From Streptomyces iranensis (lineage in GTDB: Bacteria; Actinomycetota; Actinomycetes; Streptomycetales; Streptomycetaceae): a stretch of DNA of 64,000 nt. Below, piece after piece: positions 1 through 7,981 of this stretch; position 1 is the stretch's first letter; each line of letters starts with the position of its first letter. A program made the position numbers and the translations under genes. The stretch lies in assembly GCF_017874715.1 (NCBI RefSeq), contig NZ_JAGGLR010000024.1, positions 161,495 through 225,494 on the forward strand, written 5' to 3'. The notes beneath the pieces were generated by a model. It was given only the letters and a program-made list of their open reading frames with translations. It made no database searches and was not told the origin of the DNA.

Positions 1-986
1 CGCCGTACGTCGGGCCCGCGGCGGCGCTGTACGTCACCAGTCCGGGCCGGAGCGCCACCACCTTCTTCGACCTGTCCGCGGGCAACCGCGCCCGCATCGC
101 GGGTGGCACCGTACTCGTCCTGCTGGTGACCGTCACCGCCACCACCCTGGCCGGGATCCGGCTGGTCCGGCCGCTTCGCGCACTGACCGACGCGGCGCAG
201 CGCATGGCGGACGGGGAGGCCGGTGCCCGGGTGAAGGTCACCAGCAACGACGAACTGGGCCGGCTCACCTCGGCGTTCAACTCGATGTCGAGCCGACGTG
301 ACCAACTGGAGGCGGCACGCAAGGACATGGTCAGCGATGTCGCACACGAACTGCGCACACCGCTCAGCAACATCCGCGGATGGCTGGAAGGCGCGCAGGA
401 CGGTGTCGTACCGCACGGCGACCTGCTGGTGTCCTCGCTACTCGAAGAGGCGCTGCACCTCCAGCACCTCATCGACGACCTGCGGGACCTGTCCGCGGCC
501 GACGCGGGCGAGCTGCGGCTCCACCTCGCGCCGGTCGACATCGCGCACCTGCTGGCACACACGGCCACCGCCCATCGCGCCGCGGCCGAGAACGCCGGTG
601 TCGCCCTGCGGGTGGAGGCACCCGGCGACTGCCCGGAGATCGAGGCCGACCAGGTACGGCTGCGCCAGGTGCTCGGCAACCTGGTGGCGAACGCTCTGCG
701 GCACACCCCGTCCGGCGGCACCGTGTCCCTCCGCGCCCGCCCTGCCGGTGGCGAGGTGCTGATCGAGGTCGCGGACACCGGCTCCGGCATCGCGGCCGAC
801 GAACTGCCGCACGTCTTCGACCGGTTCTGGCGGGCGGACAAATCCCGCAGCCGCCGGACCGGGGGCAGTGGTCTGGGGCTGTCCATCGTGCGCAAGCTGG
901 TGGAATCGCACGGCGGGACGGTGACGGTGAGGAGCGCGGTGGGCGGGGGCTCGGAGTTCACGATCCGCCTGCCGCACACCCGCTGA
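1..986 (+). CDS. Sensor histidine kinase, C-terminal part (5' end outside window)
   Basis: This is the cytoplasmic signalling half of a membrane-bound two-component sensor kinase, which autophosphorylates on His and passes the phosphate to a response regulator. The reading frame is open to the left edge (first full codon at base 3), so the true start and most of the sensor domain lie outside. In order I see the end of an extracytoplasmic segment, a hydrophobic helix (about bases 100-165), a HAMP linker beginning RLVRPLRAL, the H-box with VAHELRTPLSN carrying the phospho-acceptor His, the N-box NLVANALRHTP, the G1 box DTGSGI, the F-box FDRFWRADKSR and the G2 box GGSGLGLSIV. All catalytic boxes look intact. 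The partner regulator is probably just upstream, out of view. The gene ends 18 bases from the stop of the convergent MFS gene. The family is secure; the stimulus is unknown. Confidence 0.93.
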   Translation, partial: PYVGPAAALYVTSPGRSATTFFDLSAGNRARIAGGTVLVLLVTVTATTLAGIRLVRPLRALTDAAQRMADGEAGARVKVTSNDELGRLTSAFNSMSSRRDQLEAARKDMVSDVAHELRTPLSNIRGWLEGAQDGVVPHGDLLVSSLLEEALHLQHLIDDLRDLSAADAGELRLHLAPVDIAHLLAHTATAHRAAAENAGVALRVEAPGDCPEIEADQVRLRQVLGNLVANALRHTPSGGTVSLRARPAGGEVLIEVADTGSGIAADELPHVFDRFWRADKSRSRRTGGSGLGLSIVRKLVESHGGTVTVRSAVGGGSEFTIRLPHTR

Positions 987-1004
987 CCGGCCGGAGTATG
1001 CCGA

Positions 1005-2327
1005 CTACCTGTTCGTCCCGAAGGGGGCGGGGCGCGGGCTGGTGGGCTTGTGGTCGTGTTCGTGTGGCCGGGGTGTGGTCGTCGTGTGGTTGCGGCTTTC
1101 GGGTAGTGCGGTGGTGATGATGACGAGTGCGATGGCTGCGATGGCTGTGATGTAGGTGCCGGGTGCCAGTTGCCCGAAGTGTTGGGTGAGGAGGGCTCCC
1201 AGGAGTGGGGCGGTGCCGCCGAATACGGCGTAGGCGGTGTTGTAGGCGAGTGCTGTGCTGGTGGTGCGGATGTGGGGTGGGACGAGTTCCACGGCCATGA
1301 TGGTCGCCGGCATGCCGATGAGGGCGGCGGGGACGACGAGCAGGGTCTCTGCGGCCAGTGTGGTGAGGAGTGTTCCGCCGCCGGCGAGGATGTAGGCGGG
1401 TACGGAGCCCGTGACCGCGATGACCACTCCGGTGATCAGTAGTGGTTTGCGTCCGATGCGGTCGGTGAGGGCGCCGGTGAGGACGCACAGGCCTGTACAC
1501 AGGAGGAGGGCGATACCGCCTGCGACGAGTACGGTGGTCTCGGTGAGGCCGCCGGTGGTCGTGAGGTAGGTGGGCAGGTAGCCCAGGAGGTTGTGGACGA
1601 CGACGGCGAGTAGGGCGAAGACGGTGAACAGGATGAGGAAGAGGCGCCAGTCGCGGAATGAGTCCCTGACCGGGCTGGCCGAGGTCTCGCCGTGGGCTTC
1701 CAGGTTCCGGAAGGTGCTGGTCTCCTCGAGGCTGAGGCGCATATAGAGGCCGACCAGGGCCATGAGGCCTCCGAAGAGGAAGGCGATCCGCCAGGTCCAT
1801 TCCGTATAGGCGTGCGGTGACGCCGAGTGGAGGGCGAGGAGCGCGAAGGCGGCGAATGCGGAGCCGATGAAGGTGGCGCTGCCCACGGCGCTGATCCACA
1901 GTCCGCGCCTGTTCGGAGGGGCTTGTTCCATGACGTAGGACGCCGCGCTGGTGTATTCGGCTCCCATTGATATCCCCTGGGCGAGCCGGCAACACAGCAG
2001 CAGCAGCGGGGCGGCGATCCCGGCTGTGGTGTAACCGGGCAGCAGCGCGATTGCGGCGGTCGAGATCGCCATGATCAGTACCACGGTGGACAGTGCGGTG
2101 CGCCGGCCAAGACGGTCGCCGATACTGCCGAAGACGGCGGCGCCGACGGGGCGGACCACGAAGGCGATGCCGTAGACGGCCAGGGTCGACAGGATCGCCA
2201 GGGTCGGCTTGTCCTCGGGGAAGAAGTGTTTGGCGATGATTGTCGCCGAGGAGCCGTAGATGACGAAGTCGTAGGACTCGACGGCGTGCCCGATCATAGC
2301 GGCGCCGAGAATTTTCTTTTGCACCAC
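1005..2327 (-). CDS. MFS transporter, metabolite:H+ symporter (ProP/MHS-like)
   Basis: A 440-residue, 12-helix major facilitator protein of the inner membrane. The opening ILGAAMIGHAVESYDFVIYG, the segment after TM2 containing GSIGDRLGRRTAL, and the acidic/amide residues of TM4 (RLAQGISMGAEYTSA) are typical of the metabolite:H+ symporter branch, which takes up small carboxylates, betaines or proline with protons. A His/Pro/Arg-rich C-tail follows the last helix. It lies 69 bases downstream of the dipeptidase-like gene on the same strand, so the two are probably co-transcribed, and uptake of a substrate of the neighbouring catabolic enzymes is the likely job. The start is GTG at 2327 or the next codon, GTG at 2324; a GGAG at 2330-2333 is better spaced for 2324. 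The exact substrate cannot be read. Confidence 0.9.
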   Translation of the reverse strand: MVQKKILGAAMIGHAVESYDFVIYGSSATIIAKHFFPEDKPTLAILSTLAVYGIAFVVRPVGAAVFGSIGDRLGRRTALSTVVLIMAISTAAIALLPGYTTAGIAAPLLLLCCRLAQGISMGAEYTSAASYVMEQAPPNRRGLWISAVGSATFIGSAFAAFALLALHSASPHAYTEWTWRIAFLFGGLMALVGLYMRLSLEETSTFRNLEAHGETSASPVRDSFRDWRLFLILFTVFALLAVVVHNLLGYLPTYLTTTGGLTETTVLVAGGIALLLCTGLCVLTGALTDRIGRKPLLITGVVIAVTGSVPAYILAGGGTLLTTLAAETLLVVPAALIGMPATIMAVELVPPHIRTTSTALAYNTAYAVFGGTAPLLGALLTQHFGQLAPGTYITAIAAIALVIITTALPESRNHTTTTPRPHEHDHKPTSPRPAPFGTNR

Positions 2328-2396
2328 TGCTCCATGAGAGAAGGATTGGATGTTGCGAAGACGCTCCTGGCGTGAGTTGCCGCGTGTGTCAGCGAT

Positions 2397-3593
2397 TCAC
2401 CAGATCTTCTCGAGCACCCGTAGTGCGTTGCCGCCGATGACTGCGGAGATGTCCTTGTCCGAGTACCCGTGCTTGACGAGCCAGCGGGTGATGTTGCGGA
2501 AGCATTCGCCGGGGTTTTCCAACCCGGCTACGGATTCGATGGTTTCGAATTCGGGGCCGGACCGGATGGTGTCGGCGACTCCCCATTTGTGACTCATCAC
2601 GTGGTGCAGGTCCAGGTGGTCTCCGAAGAAGGTGTCCGGACCGAACCCGACGTGTTCGATGCCGACCAGGTCGACGCAGTAGCGGAAGTGGTCCATCACG
2701 GACTCGATGGTGTGGCGGCGGTGCTGCGGGCTGACGGTGGTGTAGGGGGCCGCTTCGATGCCGATCATGCCGCCTGTCGCGGCGCAGGCGCGGATGACCT
2801 CGTCGGGTTTCATCCGCGCGGTGTTCCACAGCCCCCGTGCACCGGCGTGCGTGATCAGTACGGGCTTGTCGCTGGCCTCGATCACCTCGAGCGCGGTCCG
2901 GTCCCCGGCGTGCGAGAGGTCGATGGCGATGCCGAGCTGGTTCATCCGGCGGACCGCGCGCCGTCCGAGTGAGGTCAGGCCGCCGTCGCTCTCCTCCCGC
3001 AGCCCGCTGCCGAGGGAGTTCGCGTCGCTGTAGGCGATGCCGATCTGCCGGATGCCCAGTCCGTGGAGCACATCGAGCCGGTCGATCTCGTTCTCGATCA
3101 GTGCCGCTCCCTCGAGGCCGGCGACCACGGCGAGTTGGCCTTCGGCGTGCGCGCGCCGGATGTCGGCGACCGACTCGGCGCGGATGACGTAGTCCTGGTG
3201 GGCGAAGTCGCACCAGCGCATCCCCAGGTCGGTGATGACGTCGTCCCACTTCCACCCGTTCCGGGACTCGCAGGCCCCCCAGCCGAGGTTGTCGAACACG
3301 GCGTCCAGTCCGGACCGGCTCAGTCCCTCGTAGCCGTAGGCGAGGCGGGCCTCGCGGTTCCACTGGAGCAGTTCCGTCTTGGCCCGCTGGGGGAGGCGTA
3401 CCGGGTGGTCGTGGAGCGATACCGCGATGTTGTCGGTCAGTAGGCGCTCGGCCCGAGCCTGTTCGTCGGCGGTCAGTCCGAGGTCGTGCTCCGGCAGCCG
3501 GTCCACATCGGCCGAGGGGGTGAACTCGGTGTAGTCCTTTCCGGCTTCCAGGTACGAGAAGGACCGGTAACCGGTGTAGCGCTTGGTTGCCAT
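2397..3593 (-). CDS. Membrane dipeptidase-like metallohydrolase (peptidase M19 family)
   Basis: A 398-residue protein of the renal/membrane dipeptidase family, zinc enzymes of the amidohydrolase fold that cleave dipeptides and related amides. Family landmarks are an N-terminal SLHDHP metal segment (His61, His63), the bridging-Glu region VVAGLEGAALIE, the two zinc histidines in AIDLSHAGD and LITHAGARG, and a late Asp in FGPDTFFGD. The first segment reads HDH where the classical motif is HxD, so it belongs to a variant branch. There is no signal peptide or lipobox, so it is probably cytoplasmic. I chose ATG 3593 because a GGAGG lies 10 bases upstream; the frame is open further, to 4070, but that stretch does not look coding. 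It is followed by the transporter gene and is divergent from the oxidoreductase at 4098. Substrate unknown. Confidence 0.88.
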   Translation of the reverse strand: MATKRYTGYRSFSYLEAGKDYTEFTPSADVDRLPEHDLGLTADEQARAERLLTDNIAVSLHDHPVRLPQRAKTELLQWNREARLAYGYEGLSRSGLDAVFDNLGWGACESRNGWKWDDVITDLGMRWCDFAHQDYVIRAESVADIRRAHAEGQLAVVAGLEGAALIENEIDRLDVLHGLGIRQIGIAYSDANSLGSGLREESDGGLTSLGRRAVRRMNQLGIAIDLSHAGDRTALEVIEASDKPVLITHAGARGLWNTARMKPDEVIRACAATGGMIGIEAAPYTTVSPQHRRHTIESVMDHFRYCVDLVGIEHVGFGPDTFFGDHLDLHHVMSHKWGVADTIRSGPEFETIESVAGLENPGECFRNITRWLVKHGYSDKDISAVIGGNALRVLEKIW

Positions 3594-3961
3594 CGCGACT
3601 TCGCCTCCATGTGAGTGTGGGAGTACTGCTTGCGAAACGGCGTGCTGCCGGCGGGACGCGTGTGAGGGGCCCGTGCCGAGGCGAGGGCGGGGACGCCTGT
3701 GGCGTGCTCGGGCCGTGCGGCACCAAGGCCCCGGAGCGACGCGACTCGGCCTTGCTGTGACCGCGGCGGCGGTGACGGTGACCCGCCGGGCGATGCCCGC
3801 AAGGCCACGAGGCGCGGCTGGGTTCGGTGTCTGTCGTTCAAAAATGCGGAACGCCTGTGCTGCATCCCGGAACGAATCTGAACGGAGCGCGGCGGTTCTG
3901 TCAACCACCGCGCGGGACTCTTCGGCCGTTTTCCCTGCTCGCCGGGGCCGGCAACCGGCGA

Positions 3962-3991
3962 TTGACGATTGCGCGACACCGGCCCTATCGT
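3962..3991 (+). promoter_or_regulatory. Predicted promoter of the OYE gene
   Basis: TTGACG (3962-3967), an 18-base spacer and TATCGT (3986-3991) match the vegetative actinobacterial promoter pattern. The start point would fall near 3998, giving a leader of about 100 bases before ATG 4098. Confidence 0.6.
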
Positions 3992-3994
3992 TCC

Positions 3995-4006
3995 GTATCC
4001 CGATAC
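3995..4006. promoter_or_regulatory. Palindromic operator candidate GTATCCCGATAC
   Basis: Two 5-base arms (GTATC/GATAC) flank a 2-base centre and sit on the predicted transcription start, a position suited to repression. A variant with one arm mismatch, GTATCTAGACAC, lies in the same place in the amidase promoter (6329-6340). The IclR-family protein encoded between the two genes is the natural candidate to bind both. Confidence 0.55.
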
Positions 4007-4097
4007 ACTGTTCAGTCTGGCGGCACGAGGAGTCGTGTGGAGCCCGCGCCGACCCTCTCGCGGCCGTCAACTCGGAAGAAGCAGCGAGGTATAGCCG

Positions 4098-5168
4098 ATG
4101 ACGACGGCATCCATGGCCTGGACCCCGATTCGCCTCAGGGAGCTGTCGGTGCCCAACCGGGTATGGCTCTCACCGATGTGCCAGTACTCCGCGGACAGGT
4201 TCGGCGCCCCGACCGACTGGCACATCGCCCACTACGGGTCCCGGGCGGCAGGGGGTGTGGGCATGGTCATGGTCGAATGCACCGCCGTCGCTCCCGATAT
4301 GCGCACCACGGCCCAGGATCTCGGGCTGTACACCGAGGACCAGGTGATCGGCCACCGGCGATTGGCGGACGCCATCACCTCCATCGGGTCGGTGGCGGCC
4401 ATCCAGCTGGGGGTCGCGGGTCGCAAGAGCTCGCACGGCGTGCCGTGGGCGAACGACGGGACCCGGAACTCGATATCACCGGACGACGGCGGGTGGCAGT
4501 CGCTTGCGCCCTCCCCGGTCGCGTTCGCCGGTCTGGCCGTTCCGGCCGAGATGACCACGAAGGATGGAACGCGGGTGCTGGAGGACATCGAGCGGGCCGC
4601 CCGCAACGCCCATCGCGCGGGTTACGGGGCCATCGAACTGCATGGGGCGAACGGATATCTGCTCCACGAGTTCCTCTCGCCGCTGGCCAACCACCGTACC
4701 GACGAGTGGGGAGGCGACCCGGAGCGGCGGATGCGGTTCCCGCTGGAGATGGTGAAGGCAGTTCGCGCGGGCTGGCCGGAGGACAAGCCGGTCCTCGTCC
4801 GTTTGCCTGCCGCGGATCTGCTGGCGGGCGGTCTCACCACGGACGATATGGCCTTGGTCGCGACCCGCATGGGCGAGGCGGGAGTTGACATGATCGACCT
4901 CGTGACCGGCGCGCTCGTCCCGGAGGCCCTCCGGGTTGCCGAGCCCCTGCACAACGCCCAGTACGGTCCGCGCTTTCGTACGGCAGGAGTCCTCACGGCG
5001 GCGTCCGGCATGATTTCACAGGCGCGCCATCTCGATCAGGCGATCCCGGAGCTGGTGGACGCGGTGCTGGTCGGCCGGGCGATGCTGCGCGACCCCTATT
5101 GGGCGCTGCGCGCCCTCGACGCGGAGCCGCGCGCGTCATGGCCGAAGCAATACCATCGCGCGTTCTGA
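4098..5168 (+). CDS. NADH:flavin oxidoreductase, Old Yellow Enzyme family (YqjM-like)
   Basis: A 356-residue FMN-dependent ene-reductase of the OYE family, which uses NAD(P)H to reduce activated C=C bonds (enones, enals, nitro compounds). Length and motifs fit the thermophilic-like YqjM class: PMCQYS near the N-terminus with Cys28 tuning the flavin, IQLGVAGRKS in the FMN-binding strand, HGANGYLLHEFLSP (His182 onward), the following NHRTDEWGG, and a C-terminal VGRAMLRDP. In most relatives the strand reads IQLxHAGRK; here Val replaces that His, a point worth noting for flavin or substrate binding. The start is ATG 4098 with a modest GAGG upstream; ATG 4113 is possible. It is divergent from the dipeptidase operon and upstream of the IclR gene. 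A role in catabolism or detoxification fits this setting better than polyketide tailoring. Confidence 0.93.
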   Translation: MTTASMAWTPIRLRELSVPNRVWLSPMCQYSADRFGAPTDWHIAHYGSRAAGGVGMVMVECTAVAPDMRTTAQDLGLYTEDQVIGHRRLADAITSIGSVAAIQLGVAGRKSSHGVPWANDGTRNSISPDDGGWQSLAPSPVAFAGLAVPAEMTTKDGTRVLEDIERAARNAHRAGYGAIELHGANGYLLHEFLSPLANHRTDEWGGDPERRMRFPLEMVKAVRAGWPEDKPVLVRLPAADLLAGGLTTDDMALVATRMGEAGVDMIDLVTGALVPEALRVAEPLHNAQYGPRFRTAGVLTAASGMISQARHLDQAIPELVDAVLVGRAMLRDPYWALRALDAEPRASWPKQYHRAF

Positions 5169-5229
5169 CGTAGGCGCATCGCCCGCGGGCCGCCACCAGG
5201 TGTGATGGTACCGAAACGACGTCCGATGA

Positions 5230-5261
5230 CCCCCTGGGGGTGTTACTCTGACCATGCCATG
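5230..5261 (+). promoter_or_regulatory. Region before the IclR start: small palindrome and possible -10
   Basis: CCCCCTGGGGG (5230-5240) has 5-base arms. TACTCT at 5244-5249 resembles a -10 box and would start a transcript within a few bases of ATG 5259, suggesting a leaderless message. No good -35 is visible. GGTACC at 5209-5214 is a further short palindrome that could be an autoregulatory site. Confidence 0.35.
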
Positions 5262-6074
5262 CGCACAGATCACTCGGCCGACGGCCCGGCCGCCCGGGGA
5301 AGCGCCGGCAGCAGCCCCCGCTCCTCGATGAACAGTGTGCTGAGCACCCTTCGCGTCTTTGAAGAAGTTGCCATGCGCCAGCCGATCGGTGTGTCGGAAC
5401 TGTCGCGCGCGATGCACATTCCGAAGAGTTCTGCCCAGCGGTGCCTGGTGACGCTTCAGCAAGCCGGCTGGTTGAGGATCGTCGACCCGGAGCGCGTGCG
5501 GTGGGGGGTGACCACCAAGGCTCTCGTGCTCGGGTTGCGCAGCGCCGGCGAGCAGGATCTGCGGGAACTGGCAGGGCCGGTCATCAAGCGCCTCGCCGCC
5601 GAGACCGACGAGACCGTCCTCCTCGGCCTGCGCGACGGCGATGAGTACCTCCTCATCGCGCGGGAGGACAGCACACAACTCATCCGCGTGTTCCTGGAAG
5701 TCGGTACGCGCGTGCCGCTTCGCGCCAGCTCGGCCGGTTGCGCGATGATGGCGCGCATGGAACCGAGCGAGGTGGACGAACTCTTGAAGCCCGAGCTGGA
5801 GGAGTTCGCAGACACGCCGGTGCTGACTTCCGAGGAACTCCGGAAGGAGATCGTCCGGACGGTCAAGCGGGGATATGCGCTGGACATGTCGTCGTGGTAC
5901 CGCCCCCACGTCTGCTCCATCGGAGCGGCAGTCACGAACGCCGCCGGACGGCCCATCGCGGCGGTCACGCTGGCGGTTCCGCAGATGCGTTACGTCCGCT
6001 CGCAGGAGAAGGCGTTGGCGCGCATGGTCGTCGCGGCCGCGGACGAGATCAGCAAGTTGGTCTCGTCCGCCTGA
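5259..6074 (+). CDS. IclR-family transcriptional regulator
   Basis: A dimeric DNA-binding regulator. With ATG 5259 the protein has 271 residues; the frame is open to 5202, but those extra 19 residues are unlike the family and a -10-like box sits just before 5259. An N-terminal winged helix-turn-helix (about residues 30-95, with IGVSELSRAMHIPKSSAQRCL) leads to the IclR effector domain, seen in ETDETVLLGLRDGDEYLLIARED, the LRASSAGCAMMA segment, the GYALDMSSW strand and the CSIGAAVTNAAGRPIAAVTLAVP core. Its position between an oxidoreductase and an amidase, with matching palindromes in both of their promoters, suggests it controls these and perhaps the divergent dipeptidase-transporter operon in response to a small aromatic or carboxylate effector. 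Effector and sign of control are unknown. Confidence 0.92.
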   Translation: MRTDHSADGPAARGSAGSSPRSSMNSVLSTLRVFEEVAMRQPIGVSELSRAMHIPKSSAQRCLVTLQQAGWLRIVDPERVRWGVTTKALVLGLRSAGEQDLRELAGPVIKRLAAETDETVLLGLRDGDEYLLIAREDSTQLIRVFLEVGTRVPLRASSAGCAMMARMEPSEVDELLKPELEEFADTPVLTSEELRKEIVRTVKRGYALDMSSWYRPHVCSIGAAVTNAAGRPIAAVTLAVPQMRYVRSQEKALARMVVAAADEISKLVSSA

Positions 6075-6155
6075 CCGGCGAGTGGGCCGTGCTCGTCCCC
6101 TGTGTGCCCACGACGTAACGGTGTCCGGCGGCAGCCGACCGACGTCGATGACCAC

Positions 6156-6173
6156 CACCCCACCCAAGGGGTG
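6156..6173. terminator. Small hairpin after the IclR gene, possible terminator
   Basis: CACCCC and GGGGTG form a perfect 6-bp stem around a 6-base loop, 82 bases past the IclR stop. There is no T-tract. It is weak and could be chance in GC-rich DNA. Confidence 0.3.
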
Positions 6174-6293
6174 CCCCACGAACCACGCACGCAGCCCGGC
6201 GGTCGTACCTTCCGGGCCCGTGCTGCCGCATGCGCGGGATGGCGATCCGGTTCCGCGGCTCGACCTCACGGATACGGACCGGCGGGACAAGTC

Positions 6294-6323
6294 TTGACAT
6301 GCGGATCGGCCCGTCCCTAGCCT
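6294..6323 (+). promoter_or_regulatory. Predicted strong promoter of the amidase gene
   Basis: TTGACA (6294-6299), 18 bases, TAGCCT (6318-6323). The perfect -35 makes this the best promoter of the left half. It puts the start near 6330, which rules out in-frame start codons upstream of it. Confidence 0.7.
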
Positions 6324-6328
6324 GTGCT

Positions 6329-6361
6329 GTATCTAGACACGCTGTGCCGCAATCTGGCACA
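6329..6361. promoter_or_regulatory. Operator candidates downstream of the amidase -10
   Basis: GTATCTAGACAC (6329-6340) matches the palindrome in the OYE promoter and overlaps the predicted start point. It is followed by a second inverted repeat, TGTGCC (6343-6348) and GGCACA (6356-6361), with a 7-base centre. Both are well placed for repression. Confidence 0.5.
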
Positions 6362-6409
6362 CACGCCCACCGCTCCGAAGTGAACGCTGCGCCTTCCGGA
6401 ACGGCGACG

Positions 6410-7840
6410 ATGGGGATATTCGTGACTTCTTCAGCTGGCTCGGCCGTCGGCACATACGACCCGGTCACGTTCGCAGGACTGCGGTTCCACACGGCGGTGG
6501 AGCAGTTCCGCAGTGGCGCTGACACGCCGCGCGACTACCTGGAGCGCTGCCTTTCGAGGATCGCCGAACTCGAGCCGACCGTGCGAGCCTGGGTCGTGAT
6601 CGAGGAATCGGGTGCGCGCGAGCAGGCGGACGCCAGTACCCGCCGCTACCGTCGGGGGGAGCCGCTCTCACCTATCGACGGTATGCCCATCGGGATCAAG
6701 GACGTGCTCGAAACGAAGGACATGCCCACCGAGTACGGCTGCGCCGCGTACGCGGGCAACTTCCCGAAGCGGGACAACGCCGCGGTGTGGGCACTGCGGC
6801 AGGCGGGCGCCGTCCTGGTCGGGAAAACCGTCACCACGGAACTGGCGGGCCCGGAACCCGGCCCGACGACCAACCCGTTCAACCCGAAGCACACGCCGGG
6901 CGGCTCGTCGTCCGGCTCGTCGGCGGCCGTCGGGGCGTCGATGGTGCCCGCGACGATCTCCACACAGTCCGGTGGTTCGCTCATGCGGCCTGCGAGCTTT
7001 TGCGGAAACTGGGGTCTGAAGCCGTCACGCGGAGCCATCAACCGCGGTGAACGGCAGACCGCGAGCACGACGGCCCACGGCGTGGTGGCGGCGTGTCCCG
7101 AGGACATGTGGCAGGTGGCCATTGAGATCGCCCGTCGTGTGGGCGGCGACCCTGGTTGGCCGGCGTTGCGCGGGCCCGCCACGCCGCCACCGGCCCGAAA
7201 GCCCCTCACCCTCGCCGTCATGGAGACCGAAGGCTGGGACCGTCTGGACGAGCGGAGCCGTGAGGCGTTCGACCGGGTGACTCGACAGATCGAGGCCCGC
7301 GGCGTGACTGTGCTCCGCCGAGGCGACGAACCACTGATCGAGCGATTCGAGCGGGCACTGGTCGGTGCTGCCGAGTTGACCAGCCTGATCCTCGCACGCG
7401 AGCATCTGTGGGCCTTCCGCGACCTGGTAGAGGCGCACCCGGACCGCATCAGCGCGCGAAGCAAACGCTTCTTCATCGAAGCCGCGGAGAGGCTCGGTGC
7501 GGCAGGCTACGAGCGGGCGTTGCAGGACCGCGAAGTCGTGCAGGCGGCTTTCGCGGGTCTGGGCAGCGTCGTGGACGCCGTCGTCGCGCCGACGTCCACC
7601 GGCTCGGCGCCGCAGTGGCTTGGCGATGTCGCCGGAGAGCCGCCGGCGCGGTGGCCGACCGGAGACCCGGTATTCAATACCCCGAGCTCGCTCTTGGGCG
7701 CACCTGCCGTGAACGTTCCGCTCATGGCGGTCGGCGGGTTGCCCTTCGGCCTTCAGGTGATGGGGCAACCGGGCACTGATGCCCGCATGGTCGCTGTCGC
7801 ACGCTGGCTGGGTGAGGCCATCGCGCCGGTCATCGCCTGA
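6410..7840 (+). CDS. Amidase (amidase-signature family hydrolase)
   Basis: A 476-residue amidase-signature enzyme, a cytoplasmic serine hydrolase that cleaves carboxamides to acid plus ammonia or amine. The Ser-cisSer-Lys apparatus is visible: Lys97 in GIKDVL, the Gly/Ser loop PGGSSSGSSAAVGA (residues 163-176) with the cis-Ser, and the nucleophile Ser190 in TQSGGSLMRPASFCG. That last motif places it with the TQTxGSxxRPASFCG subgroup rather than with GatA, which has DTGGS. ATG 6410 is chosen because the predicted transcript begins near 6330; GTG 6422, preceded by GGGG, is equally credible, while the longer frame from 6230 would begin upstream of the promoter. With the dipeptidase, transporter and OYE it suggests use of an amide- or peptide-linked, possibly unsaturated compound. 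The substrate is not readable. Confidence 0.9.
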   Translation: MGIFVTSSAGSAVGTYDPVTFAGLRFHTAVEQFRSGADTPRDYLERCLSRIAELEPTVRAWVVIEESGAREQADASTRRYRRGEPLSPIDGMPIGIKDVLETKDMPTEYGCAAYAGNFPKRDNAAVWALRQAGAVLVGKTVTTELAGPEPGPTTNPFNPKHTPGGSSSGSSAAVGASMVPATISTQSGGSLMRPASFCGNWGLKPSRGAINRGERQTASTTAHGVVAACPEDMWQVAIEIARRVGGDPGWPALRGPATPPPARKPLTLAVMETEGWDRLDERSREAFDRVTRQIEARGVTVLRRGDEPLIERFERALVGAAELTSLILAREHLWAFRDLVEAHPDRISARSKRFFIEAAERLGAAGYERALQDREVVQAAFAGLGSVVDAVVAPTSTGSAPQWLGDVAGEPPARWPTGDPVFNTPSSLLGAPAVNVPLMAVGGLPFGLQVMGQPGTDARMVAVARWLGEAIAPVIA

Positions 7841-7981
7841 CACGGGCGAACTCGCAGTCCCGGAACGTGGAGGGCCCGCCGCGAGGCCGTGGTCCGGCGC
7901 GGCTGGCGCGTCGGCACGCACGCCTACGGCGACCGCGCGGTCCGCGTTCCACGAGGTCGGCCGCGTCTCGGGCTGCGGCGT

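Larger units (their letters stand above)
3594..4097. other. Divergent intergenic region, dipeptidase / oxidoreductase
   Basis: 504 bases without a convincing gene. All six frames contain low-quality, Arg/Ala-rich translations typical of noncoding high-GC DNA. The right part holds the oxidoreductase promoter and palindrome listed separately. An AT-richer patch near 3836-3850 could belong to a minus-strand promoter for the dipeptidase gene, but I found no convincing -10 there. Confidence 0.6.

Noticed and set aside
3594..4070. N-terminal extension of the dipeptidase frame to 4070
   Set aside because: The added residues are Arg/Ala-rich and unlike the family, and ATG 3593 has a well-placed GGAGG.
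6230..6409. Upstream in-frame starts for the amidase
   Set aside because: The best promoter (6294-6323) starts transcription near 6330, and the extra 60 residues have no family match.
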